A DNA stretch of 64,000 nt from Salipiger abyssi (lineage in GTDB: Bacteria; Pseudomonadota; Alphaproteobacteria; Rhodobacterales; Rhodobacteraceae). The notes under the pieces were generated by a model. The model saw only the letters and a list, made by a program, of their open reading frames with translations. It did no database searches and had not been told where the DNA came from. Each line of letters opens with the position of its first letter. Position 1 is the stretch's first letter. Made by a program: the position numbers and the translations under genes. Shown piece after piece: positions 9,172 through 16,367 of this stretch. The DNA lies in the NCBI RefSeq assembly GCF_017311415.1, contig NZ_JAEKIS010000003.1:124001-188000 (forward strand), written 5' to 3'.

Positions 9172-10077
9172 ATGCAAATCTACCTCCCCATCGCCGAGGT
9201 TTCGGTCAATGTCTTCCTGCTCTTCGGGTTGGGTGGGCTGGTGGGGATCCTGTCGGGCATGTTCGGCGTAGGCGGTGGGTTCCTGATCACGCCGCTGCTG
9301 TTTTTCCTCGGCATTCCTCCTGCGGTTGCTGTCGCCACCGGCGCCAACCAGATCGTCGCCAGTTCTGTTTCGGGGGTGCTGGCGCATCTCAGGCGCCGGA
9401 CCGTCGATCTGCGCATGGGCACGGTGTTGTTGGTGGGCGGTCTGTTCGGCGCGGCGCTGGGTGTCTGGGTGTTCAACATGCTCAAGGAACTGGGCCAGGT
9501 CGATCTGCTGGTGCGGCTTTGCTACGTGGTCTTTCTCGGTATCATCGGCGCGCTGATGTTCGTCGAGAGCCTCAACGCGCTGCGCCGCTCTAAACGCGGC
9601 GGCCCGCCGAAGCGGCGGCATCACGGCTGGGTGCACGGGCTGCCCTTCAAGATGCGGTTCCGCACCTCGGGGCTCTATATCTCAGCGATCCCGCCGATGC
9701 TGGTCGGGCTCTCGGTCGGCGTGTTGGCAGCGATCATGGGGGTGGGCGGCGGTTTCATCATGGTGCCCGCGATGATCTATCTGCTGGGCATGCCGACCAA
9801 GGTGGTGGTGGGCACCTCGCTCTTTCAGATCATCTTCGTGACCGCCTTCACCACGATGCTGCACGCGGTCACCAACCAGACCGTCGATATCCTGCTGGCG
9901 CTCGTGCTGCTGATCGGCGGCGTGATCGGCGCGCAGCTCGGCACCGCCATCGGCACGCGGCTCAAGGCCGAGCAGCTGCGCATCGCGCTGGCCTCGCTGG
10001 TGCTGCTGGTCTGCGGCAAGCTGGCGCTGGATCTCTTCCTGACGCCACATGATCTGTTCGAACTGGGGGCGCAATGA
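9172..10077 (+). CDS. TauE/SafE family sulfite/organosulfonate exporter-like permease
   Basis: A 301-aa polytopic protein with two homologous halves. Each half carries the family glycine motif: GLVGILSGMFGVGGGFLITPLL near residues 20-41 and GVLAAIMGVGGGFIMVPAMIY near 183-203. This internal repeat defines the TauE/SafE (COG0730) family, anion exporters implicated in sulfite, sulfoacetate or related efflux. The central basic loop RRSKRGGPPKRRHHG at about 140-155 is probably cytoplasmic. The stop codon overlaps the next start (ATGA at 10074-10077), showing translational coupling to a TIGR02186 gene. In alphaproteobacteria this pairing is recurrent, suggesting a joint function. Confidence 0.93.
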   Translation: MQIYLPIAEVSVNVFLLFGLGGLVGILSGMFGVGGGFLITPLLFFLGIPPAVAVATGANQIVASSVSGVLAHLRRRTVDLRMGTVLLVGGLFGAALGVWVFNMLKELGQVDLLVRLCYVVFLGIIGALMFVESLNALRRSKRGGPPKRRHHGWVHGLPFKMRFRTSGLYISAIPPMLVGLSVGVLAAIMGVGGGFIMVPAMIYLLGMPTKVVVGTSLFQIIFVTAFTTMLHAVTNQTVDILLALVLLIGGVIGAQLGTAIGTRLKAEQLRIALASLVLLVCGKLALDLFLTPHDLFELGAQ

Positions 10078-10835
10078 TCCGTCTGGCGCTCCTTCTCCTT
10101 GCGCTGCTCACGCTGCCCGCGCGCGCCGAAGAGGTGGTGATGGGCATGAGCAAGGACAGCGTCTCGATCACCACCGATTTCGACGGATCCGAGATCCTGA
10201 TCTTCGGCGCCGTCAAGAGGGAGGCGCCGATCCGCACCGATCCGCCTTTGCAGGTCATCGTGACGGTCGCGGGCCCGGTCGAGCCGGTGACCGTCTGGCG
10301 CAAGGCGCGGCGGCTGGGGATCTGGGTGAATACCGACGCGGTCGAGATCGACGCGGCGCCCTCTTTCTATGCGGTCGCCACCTCGGCGCCCTGGGACGAG
10401 GTAATCACCGATGTGGAGGATCTGCGCCACAAGGTCTCGGTGCCGCGCGCCATCCGTTCGGTTGGCGCGCCGATGAACATACTCGATTCGCAGAGCTTTA
10501 CCGACGCGCTGATCCGCCTCCGCGAGGGCGAGGGGCTTTACCAACTGCGCGCGAACAGCGTCGAGCTGCGCGATTCGACACTGTTCGATACCGCCATTTC
10601 CATGCCGGCCAATATCGTCGAGGGGCTCTACAGCACCCGCGTCTTCCTCACCCGGGACGGGCGGGTGGTTTCTCAGCACGCTTCGGTGATAGAGGTGCGG
10701 AAGGTGGGGCTGGAACGCTGGCTCTTCAACCTGTCACGCAACCAGGCGCCGCTTTACGGCCTCCTGTCGCTGGTGATCGCCATCGCCGCGGGCTGGGGCG
10801 CTTCGGCCGCCTTCAGAGCAATGAAATCAGGATGA
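10074..10835 (+). CDS. TIGR02186 / Alph_Pro_TM family protein
   Basis: A 253-aa protein with an N-terminal signal peptide (MIRLALLLLALLTLPARAEE). A periplasmic beta-rich domain holds the motif VSITTDFDGSEILIFGAVKRE, and a single C-terminal membrane helix lies at about 228-247 (LYGLLSLVIAIAAGWGASAAF). This layout and the FDGSEILIFGA motif are those of the alphaproteobacterial TIGR02186 family (Pfam Alph_Pro_TM), whose function is unknown. It overlaps the TauE gene upstream and the thioesterase gene downstream by 4 bp each. An accessory role for the TauE-type exporter is a plausible inference. Confidence 0.92.
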   Translation: MIRLALLLLALLTLPARAEEVVMGMSKDSVSITTDFDGSEILIFGAVKREAPIRTDPPLQVIVTVAGPVEPVTVWRKARRLGIWVNTDAVEIDAAPSFYAVATSAPWDEVITDVEDLRHKVSVPRAIRSVGAPMNILDSQSFTDALIRLREGEGLYQLRANSVELRDSTLFDTAISMPANIVEGLYSTRVFLTRDGRVVSQHASVIEVRKVGLERWLFNLSRNQAPLYGLLSLVIAIAAGWGASAAFRAMKSG

Positions 10836-11263
10836 CCCGACAACCACCCGCGTCCCGCTCCGACTATCGCAGCTTCTACCCGGTGCAGACCCGCTGGCAG
10901 GACAACGATCAGTACGGCCATATCAACAACGTCACCTATCTCGAATACATGGATACCGTCGTCTGCCAGTGGCAGATCGAGCAGGGCATGGACATGAGCG
11001 GCGAAAGCGCCGTGCGCTATATGACCGTGGAAAGCGGCTGCCGCTACCACGCCGAGGCGCGCTTTCCCGATGCGCTGACGGCGGGGCTGCGGCTCGGCAA
11101 GCTCGGCAACAGCTCGCTGCGTTTCGAGATCGGCCTGTTCCGCGAGGGCGAAGACACCGCCTGCGTCGAGGGGCATTTCGTGCTGGTGGCTGTCGATCCC
11201 GACTCGGTGCCCACACCGGTGCCAGACCGCGAGCGCGCGCTGCTGGAGACGATCCTCGCCTGA
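10832..11263 (+). CDS. acyl-CoA thioesterase (4HBT hotdog family)
   Basis: A 143-aa hotdog-fold protein. The segment TRWQDNDQYGHINNVTYLEYMDTV (about residues 18-41) is the 4-hydroxybenzoyl-CoA thioesterase-type active-site region, with the conserved Asp in DNDQYGHINN. It also carries a beta strand pattern ending LVAVDPDSVPTPVPDRERALLE. It would hydrolyse short or medium acyl-CoA thioesters in the cytoplasm. The ATG at 10832 overlaps the stop of the TIGR02186 gene (ATGA), making this the third gene of a tightly coupled operon. No metabolic link to the exporter is evident. Confidence 0.9.
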   Translation: MTRQPPASRSDYRSFYPVQTRWQDNDQYGHINNVTYLEYMDTVVCQWQIEQGMDMSGESAVRYMTVESGCRYHAEARFPDALTAGLRLGKLGNSSLRFEIGLFREGEDTACVEGHFVLVAVDPDSVPTPVPDRERALLETILA

Positions 11264-11275
11264 GTGGCGGCGCAG

Positions 11276-11289
11276 TTTATCATGATAAA
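11276..11289. promoter_or_regulatory. palindrome abutting a -35-like hexamer upstream of the M20 hydrolase
   Basis: TTTATCATGATAAA is a perfect 14-bp palindrome in otherwise GC-rich DNA. It is followed immediately by TTGACT (11290-11295) and lies 51 bp before the ATG at 11340. The placement fits an operator over a promoter, but no clear -10 follows and the regulator is unknown. Confidence 0.4.
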
Positions 11290-11339
11290 TTGACTTTCCA
11301 TCGCGCGGGGCGCAGGCTCCGCGCCAAAGGAGTGTCCGC

Positions 11340-12536
11340 ATGCTGCCCGTCGATCCCGCCCGTTTCCTCGAAGATCTGCACGCGCTGCGCCGGTTCGGCG
11401 CGGCGGGTGTCGGCAAGGGCGTATCGCGCCCCGGCTTCTCCGAGGCCGATATCGCCGCGCGCGACTGGCTGGCGACGCGCATCTCCGAGGCGGGGCTCAC
11501 GCCGCATTTCGATCCGGTCGGCTCGCTGTTCGGCCTCGCCGAGGGCCGCTCGCTGCTCATGGGTTCGCATTCCGACAGTCAGCCCGAGGGCGGCTGGCTC
11601 GACGGCGCGCTGGGGGTGATCGCGGCGCTGGAAGTGGCGCGGGCGGCGCAGGAGGCGGGCGGCCCGCCGGTCTCGGTCGTCTCCTTCGAAGACGAGGAGG
11701 GGCGGTTCGGTGTGACCACCGGCAGCTCGGTCTGGGCGGGCAACCAGACGCTGGAGGGCGCCGACGCGCTGCACGATCCGCAGGGCCTGAGCTTTGCCGA
11801 GGCGCGGGCGCGGTTCGGCGCGCGGCGTCAGGGCTTTGTCGATCCGGCGCGGTTCTCGGGCTATGTCGAGATGCATATCGAGCAGGGGCCGGTTCTGGAC
11901 ACCACCGGCGAAAAGCTGGGTGTGGTCGAGGCCATCGTCGGCATTCGCGACATGCATGTCACCCTGACCGGCCAGCAGAACCACGCCGGCACCACGCCGA
12001 TGCATCTGCGCCGCGATGCGTTCCAGGCGCTTTCGGCGTTCAACACGGCGCTGGCCGAGCGCTTCGCCAATGTGGTGACGCCGCAGACGGTCTGGACCAT
12101 CGGCCATGTGGCGCTGCATCCCAACGCGCCCTCCATCGTGCCGGGCCGCGCGCGGTTCTCGGTGCAGTGGCGCGACGGCGATGCCGACCGGCTCGACCGG
12201 ATGGAGGCGATCATCCGCGACACGCTCGCCGAGATCGCCACGGCGCATGGCATGGAGCTGGGCTTCGGCCCGATGCTGGGGCTCGACCCGGTGGCGATGG
12301 ATGCAGGCCTGCGCGGCGCGCTGGAGGCGGCGGCGGAGGCCGAGGCGCCGGGGCGCTGGCGGGTGATGCCCTCGGGTGCGCTGCACGACGCGACCAATGT
12401 CGCGCGGCTGATGCCGGTGTCGATGCTCTTCGTGCCCTCCATTGGCGGCATCAGCCACGATTTCGCAGAGGATACGGATGAGGCCGATCTGGTGACCGGG
12501 CTCAACACGCTGGCGCGGACGGTGGCCAGAATGTAG
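11340..12536 (+). CDS. M20-family Zn-dependent amidohydrolase (hydantoinase/carbamoylase type)
   Basis: A 398-aa enzyme with a very good Shine-Dalgarno (AAAGGAG, 11326-11332). Metal-binding landmarks of the N-carbamoyl-amino-acid/allantoate amidohydrolase branch are present: [19 protein letters not shown] (about 75-93, His77 and Asp89), FEDEEGRFG (about 120-128), [10 protein letters not shown] (about 179-188), [11 protein letters not shown] (dimerisation/substrate region) and [15 protein letters not shown] near 371-385. It would remove a carbamoyl or ureido group from an N-carbamoyl amino acid, ureidoglycine-type compound or similar. No hydantoinase or allantoinase gene lies next to it, so the exact substrate is open. 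Confidence 0.92.
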   Translation: MLPVDPARFLEDLHALRRFGAAGVGKGVSRPGFSEADIAARDWLATRISEAGLTPHFDPVGSLFGLAEGRSLLMGSHSDSQPEGGWLDGALGVIAALEVARAAQEAGGPPVSVVSFEDEEGRFGVTTGSSVWAGNQTLEGADALHDPQGLSFAEARARFGARRQGFVDPARFSGYVEMHIEQGPVLDTTGEKLGVVEAIVGIRDMHVTLTGQQNHAGTTPMHLRRDAFQALSAFNTALAERFANVVTPQTVWTIGHVALHPNAPSIVPGRARFSVQWRDGDADRLDRMEAIIRDTLAEIATAHGMELGFGPMLGLDPVAMDAGLRGALEAAAEAEAPGRWRVMPSGALHDATNVARLMPVSMLFVPSIGGISHDFAEDTDEADLVTGLNTLARTVARM

Positions 12537-12597
12537 CGGTGTTCCAGCAGTGCGAGCTGGGTTGCACATTTGCGAAAACCGCGTTTGAGTAATCGCC

Positions 12598-13518
12598 ATG
12601 GGCAAAGCTGTTCTATTACACCGTGCGGACTCGATTTACGACGATGAGCCAGATGTAAAATACGACTTCCCAAAGACTTACCTGAATGCAATTCAGCAGG
12701 CAGTTGGGGATTGGATCCTGTACTATGAGCCGGTTAAGGCCGGACCTCGTGGCTATTTTGCTGTTGCAAAGATTCAAGACATCATTCCAAAGCCAGGGCC
12801 GGTCGGTCGTTTCCTCGCTCTTATTGAACCTGGTACTTTTTTGCCTTTCGACCGTGAGGTGCCACGCCTACTGAATGGTCAACCTCTGGAAACACTTCTG
12901 CAAAACACCGATGGGCGTCCAAAGAAAGGTGGCTTGCAGCAACTTGCGGTGCGTCGGTTGCCTGATGCGGATTTCGCGCGGATCGTTGAGCTGGGGCTGC
13001 CCGATGATCTCGAGAAACGCGAAGCTCGGCGATATGACACCCAACCTATGCAGATCAGTGACGAGGCTGCGTCATTTAAACGTCCCGTAATTGAACGGCT
13101 TCAGCGGCGGGCCTATCGGGACGTCGCCTTTCGCCGGAAAGTACGCGAGGCTTACGGACATCGTTGCGCTATTTCAGGTTTACAGCTCCGCAACGGAGGT
13201 GGACGGCCAGAGGTGCAGGCAGCACATATCCGTCCGGTCGAAGCGCAAGGAAGCGATAGTGTCCGGAATGGGCTGGCGTTGTCTGGTACGTTGCACTGGA
13301 TGTTTGATCGTGGATTGATTTCCATCGACCCTGGGACTTACGAAATTCTCGTATCGCATAACAAAGTGCCTGCTGATGTTGTCGAACGTTTGATTGTGCC
13401 TGATCGAAAACTAAGGTTGCCCGATGCAAAGCGAGACTGGCCACATCCCGAAAACCTGCGTTGGCATCGGGAAAACCGGTTTGGCCAAGGGGACGCTGAT
13501 GCGTTCGGTCTCATGTAA
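12598..13518 (+). CDS. HNH endonuclease with N-terminal EVE/PUA-like region (predicted restriction-type nuclease)
   Basis: A 306-aa protein. The C-terminal HNH nuclease domain spans about residues 170-260: CAISG with Cys190, EVQAAHIRPV with His210, NGLALSGTLHWMFDRGLISI with Asn224 and His233. This arrangement is typical of the COG3440 predicted restriction endonucleases. The N-terminal 95 residues (KYDFPKTYLNAIQQAVGDWILYYEP, RGYFAVAKIQDI, IEPGTFLPF) resemble the EVE/PUA-like folds that read modified bases; that is a by-eye similarity. The gene is clearly AT-richer than both neighbours (28 of 60 G+C at 12601-12660 versus 44 of 60 at 12241-12300), suggesting horizontal acquisition. No methyltransferase or second restriction gene is adjacent. 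It ends 6 bp from the convergent response regulator gene. Confidence 0.88.
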   Translation: MGKAVLLHRADSIYDDEPDVKYDFPKTYLNAIQQAVGDWILYYEPVKAGPRGYFAVAKIQDIIPKPGPVGRFLALIEPGTFLPFDREVPRLLNGQPLETLLQNTDGRPKKGGLQQLAVRRLPDADFARIVELGLPDDLEKREARRYDTQPMQISDEAASFKRPVIERLQRRAYRDVAFRRKVREAYGHRCAISGLQLRNGGGRPEVQAAHIRPVEAQGSDSVRNGLALSGTLHWMFDRGLISIDPGTYEILVSHNKVPADVVERLIVPDRKLRLPDAKRDWPHPENLRWHRENRFGQGDADAFGLM

Positions 13519-13524
13519 ATTAAT

Positions 13525-14226
13525 CTAGACCCACTCCACATCCCCCAGAAAGATATACCCCGCCCCATAGATCGTCTTGATCAGCCGCGGGTTCTTGGGG
13601 TCCTCCCGCAGCTTGGTGCGCAGCCGCGAGATCCGTACATCCATCGCCCGGTCAAAGCTTTCCCCCGCCGCGCCGCCAAGCGATTCCTGCATCTGCGCCC
13701 GGGTGATCAGCCGCTTCGGGCTCTCCAGAAACAGCCGCAAGACCTCTCCTTCGGCATGGGAAAACGGCGTTTCGGCGCCCTCCGCGTCCTCCAGCGCATA
13801 GCGGTCGAAATGCGCGGTCCAGCCGGCGAAGCGTGCGGTTTCGCCCCGTTGTGGCGCGCCGCGCGGGCCGCGCAGCCGGGCGCGGATGCGGGCGACCACC
13901 TCGGCCGGGTCGAAGGGTTTGATGATGTAATCGTCTGCGCCCAGCTCCAGCCCGGTCACCCGGTCCTGCACCTGCGCGCGGCCCGAGATGATGATCACCG
14001 CAGCGCCCTGTTCCAGCGCCAGCCGGTGTACCAGCGTCAGCCCGTCGCGGTCGGGCAGGCCCAGGTCCACCAGGCAGACATCCGGCGTCGCGCGTTTCAG
14101 CGCCGCCTCGAATTCCGTGGCGCGGGAAAAGCTCATGGTGCGGAACCCGGCCTCGGTCAGCGCGTCGGACAGGATCGCGCGGATTTCCGGCTCGTCGTCG
14201 AGGATGGAGACCAGCGGCGCGCTCAT
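13525..14226 (-). CDS. OmpR/PhoB-type response regulator
   Basis: A 233-aa regulator. The N-terminal receiver has acidic residues Asp10/Asp11, phospho-acceptor Asp54 (VCLVDLGLPDRDG) and Lys103 (DDYIIKPFDPAEV). The C-terminal winged-helix DNA-binding domain (about 140-228) ends DVRISRLRTKLREDPKNPRLIKTIYGAGYIF, the classical OmpR-family recognition region. The start overlaps the stop of the hybrid kinase gene by 4 bp (ATGA at 14223-14226), so kinase and regulator are translated together and are almost certainly cognate. It ends 6 bp from the HNH gene with no visible terminator between them. Confidence 0.96.
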   Translation of the reverse strand: MSAPLVSILDDEPEIRAILSDALTEAGFRTMSFSRATEFEAALKRATPDVCLVDLGLPDRDGLTLVHRLALEQGAAVIIISGRAQVQDRVTGLELGADDYIIKPFDPAEVVARIRARLRGPRGAPQRGETARFAGWTAHFDRYALEDAEGAETPFSHAEGEVLRLFLESPKRLITRAQMQESLGGAAGESFDRAMDVRISRLRTKLREDPKNPRLIKTIYGAGYIFLGDVEWV

Positions 14227-16106
14227 GCGGCGCGCCTGCGGTGGCCAAGAAAGGCCGCGAGCTCGGCATCGGTGAAGGGCTTGGCCAGCACCGGCGCGCG
14301 CCGCCGCGCCTCTTCGTGCAGCGGATGGTCGGGGGGCAGCGAGGTCATCAGATGCACCGGCAGATGCGGCAGCAGCAACGGCAGCTCGGAGCCCGGCGCC
14401 TCGCCCTCCAGCGAGATATCCGACAGCACCAGATCCACCTCCAGCCCCTCGGCCAGCGCGCAGGCCTCCGCCACCGAGGCCGCCTCGGCAACGCTGTGTC
14501 CGAGCCCGGTGAGCGTTTCGCGCAACTGTGCGCGCAGCTCGGGATTGTCCTCGACCAGCAGCACCAGCCCGCCCCGCGCCAGCGACTCTGCCGGGCGCAG
14601 CGGCAGGCGCAGGGTCACGCAGGCGCCGCCCTGCGCGCCGTTGGCCAGCTTCACCTCGCCGCCCGCGAGCTTTGTCATGTCATAGACCATCGCCAGCCCC
14701 AGCCCGGTGCCCTCGCCTCCCTTGGTGGTGAAGAACGGATCGAGCCCGTGTTTCAGCGCCTGCTCGCTGAAGCCCGGCCCGGAATCGCGCACCTCCAGCT
14801 CCAGCCAGGTGTCCTTGAGCCGGCGCAGGGCGATGTGGATCGTACCCGGCCCAGCGCAGGCATCGGCGGCGTTCAGCACGAGGTTCAGCGCCGCGTCCTG
14901 CAAAAGGCCCGGATCGAGCAGATAGGCGCCCTCTGCGCTGGTTTCTATCTCGAGCGTCAACCCTGCCGGCAGGGAGGGCGTGGCCAGCGTCTCCAGATCG
15001 CGCAGGAAACCGGCCAGTTCTACCGGCTCGGGCCGCCAGGCGCGGTGGCTGGTGATATCGGCGATGCGGTTCAGCAGATCGCCGCCGCGCCGCGCCGCCT
15101 GCAAGGTCGCGGTGACAAGCGCCTCGGCCTGCGGGTCGGAGACCAGCCGCGCCAGCTTCGACTGCATGCCGAGGATGATGGTCAGCAGGTTGGAGAAATC
15201 ATGCGCCATGCCCGAGGTGAGCTGCACCGCCAGCTCGCGGCGCCGGGTCTGTTGCAGCGCTGCGCGCGCCTGGGTCTCCTCGGTGACGTCATGGCTGAGG
15301 ATATAGACCCCCGGCTCCACCGGATCGGGGGTGAACATCGCGCGGATTCGGCGCGACGAGCCCTCGTCGGTAAATTCGAAAATGCTCTCCTCGCCGCGCA
15401 GCGCACGCTCGAGATAGGGCTGCACCTTGCGATAGGCCGCCCCCAGCGCCTCGGAAATATGCAGCCCGACAATCTCGGAGGGCCGCCCGGGCATCACCGA
15501 CGAAAGCCGCCGGTTGGAAAAGCTGTAATGCCCGCTGGCATCGACCCGGGCGATATGCGCCGGCATCATCTCGGTGGTAAGCCGCGTGCGCGCCTCGCTC
15601 TCGCGCAGCTCGCGCTGGGCCTCTTCCAGCGCGGCATTGGTGGCGGCGAGCTTGCGGTTGGCGGCGGCCAGCTCTTCGGAACGTTTCAGCACCTCCTCCG
15701 ACAGCAGCTCCGACCGGGTGCGCAGCAGCGCCTCCTGCCGCTTGACCGCGGTGATATCGGTATAGACCGTCACCCAGCCGCCCTGTGGCAGCGGCGCGCC
15801 CTCGACGCTGATGGTGCGGCCATTGGCGCGGGTGCGCTCCATGTAATGCGGTTCGAAGGCGCGGGCCTGGTCGACGCGTGCGCGGATGAAGGTTTCCTGA
15901 TCGTCCACCGGGCCGTATTCGCCGCAGGCCACGAGGTGGCGAATGGTCTCCTCGAACCCGGCGCCCTCGGTCATCAGCCGCTCGGGCAGGTCGAACATCT
16001 CGCCGAAGCGCCGGTTGAAGACCGCCAGCCGTAGATCGCTGTCATAGATCGACAGCGCCTGCTGGATCAGGTTCAGCCCGGCCTGGGTCATCGCGGTCTT
16101 GGTCAT
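14223..16106 (-). CDS. soluble PAS-domain hybrid histidine kinase
   Basis: Start at the ATG at 16106, preceded by AGGAGGAG; 627 aa. Domains in order: PAS (PAS_7-like, about 10-125), a coiled coil (about 125-172), a second PAS (about 172-285), a HisKA dimerisation helix with phospho-acceptor His302 (SGMAHDFSNLLTIILG), a HATPase domain (N-box LNLVLNAADA about 407-416, G1 DSGPGFS 441-447, G2 GEGTGLGLAM 464-473), and a C-terminal receiver (about 514-622; Asp520, acceptor Asp563, Lys609). No transmembrane segment is seen, so it senses a cytoplasmic signal. It is coupled to the OmpR-type regulator. The receiver may act as a phosphate sink or autoinhibitor; the signal is unknown. Confidence 0.95.
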   Translation of the reverse strand: MTKTAMTQAGLNLIQQALSIYDSDLRLAVFNRRFGEMFDLPERLMTEGAGFEETIRHLVACGEYGPVDDQETFIRARVDQARAFEPHYMERTRANGRTISVEGAPLPQGGWVTVYTDITAVKRQEALLRTRSELLSEEVLKRSEELAAANRKLAATNAALEEAQRELRESEARTRLTTEMMPAHIARVDASGHYSFSNRRLSSVMPGRPSEIVGLHISEALGAAYRKVQPYLERALRGEESIFEFTDEGSSRRIRAMFTPDPVEPGVYILSHDVTEETQARAALQQTRRRELAVQLTSGMAHDFSNLLTIILGMQSKLARLVSDPQAEALVTATLQAARRGGDLLNRIADITSHRAWRPEPVELAGFLRDLETLATPSLPAGLTLEIETSAEGAYLLDPGLLQDAALNLVLNAADACAGPGTIHIALRRLKDTWLELEVRDSGPGFSEQALKHGLDPFFTTKGGEGTGLGLAMVYDMTKLAGGEVKLANGAQGGACVTLRLPLRPAESLARGGLVLLVEDNPELRAQLRETLTGLGHSVAEAASVAEACALAEGLEVDLVLSDISLEGEAPGSELPLLLPHLPVHLMTSLPPDHPLHEEARRRAPVLAKPFTDAELAAFLGHRRRAA

Positions 16107-16160
16107 CGCTCCTCCTGCCTCATGGCTAGCACCGCCCCGGGGCTCTGGGAAGCGTCTGCG

Positions 16161-16200
16161 GCTTTCATCTTTCTGCAAATACTCCCGCGCCGGGGCCGCC
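16161..16200 (-). repeat. GGCGGGAGTATTT-type intergenic element, copy 1
   Basis: Read on the minus strand it gives GCGGGAGTATTTGCAGAAAG followed by ATGAAAG, matching copies near 21017-21051 and 38551-38586. It lies in the leader of the histidine kinase gene, oriented with transcription. Confidence 0.6.
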
Positions 16201-16251
16201 TGCGCGGCGCCTGTTACAATTCGTAAGGATTGGGAAAACTTCACGAAAACA

Positions 16252-16281
16252 TTGACCGCCAGCATGGATCCGACGCTTAAT
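16252..16281 (+). promoter_or_regulatory. candidate sigma-70 promoter of the transporter/ligase operon
   Basis: TTGACC (16252-16257) and CTTAAT (16276-16281) are separated by 18 bp in an AT-richer patch 87-116 bp before the TTG start at 16368. An imperfect palindrome TTACAATTCGTAA (16214-16226) lies just upstream. Both are by-eye matches. Confidence 0.35.
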
Positions 16282-16367
16282 AGAGTCAGAGTCGCGCAGC
16301 AGACGCGGCGGCCCTCTTGAGGAGGGGGGCAACGCCCGGGCAGCCGGGTGGCAAGGGAGGAAGATCA

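Noticed and set aside
8110-9636. 508-codon minus-strand frame opposite tetR, DUF4386 and tauE
   Set aside because: Gln/His/Arg-rich shadow without family motifs.
14241-16034. 597-codon plus-strand frame opposite the histidine kinase
   Set aside because: Antisense shadow; the kinase has intact H, N, G1, G2 and receiver motifs.
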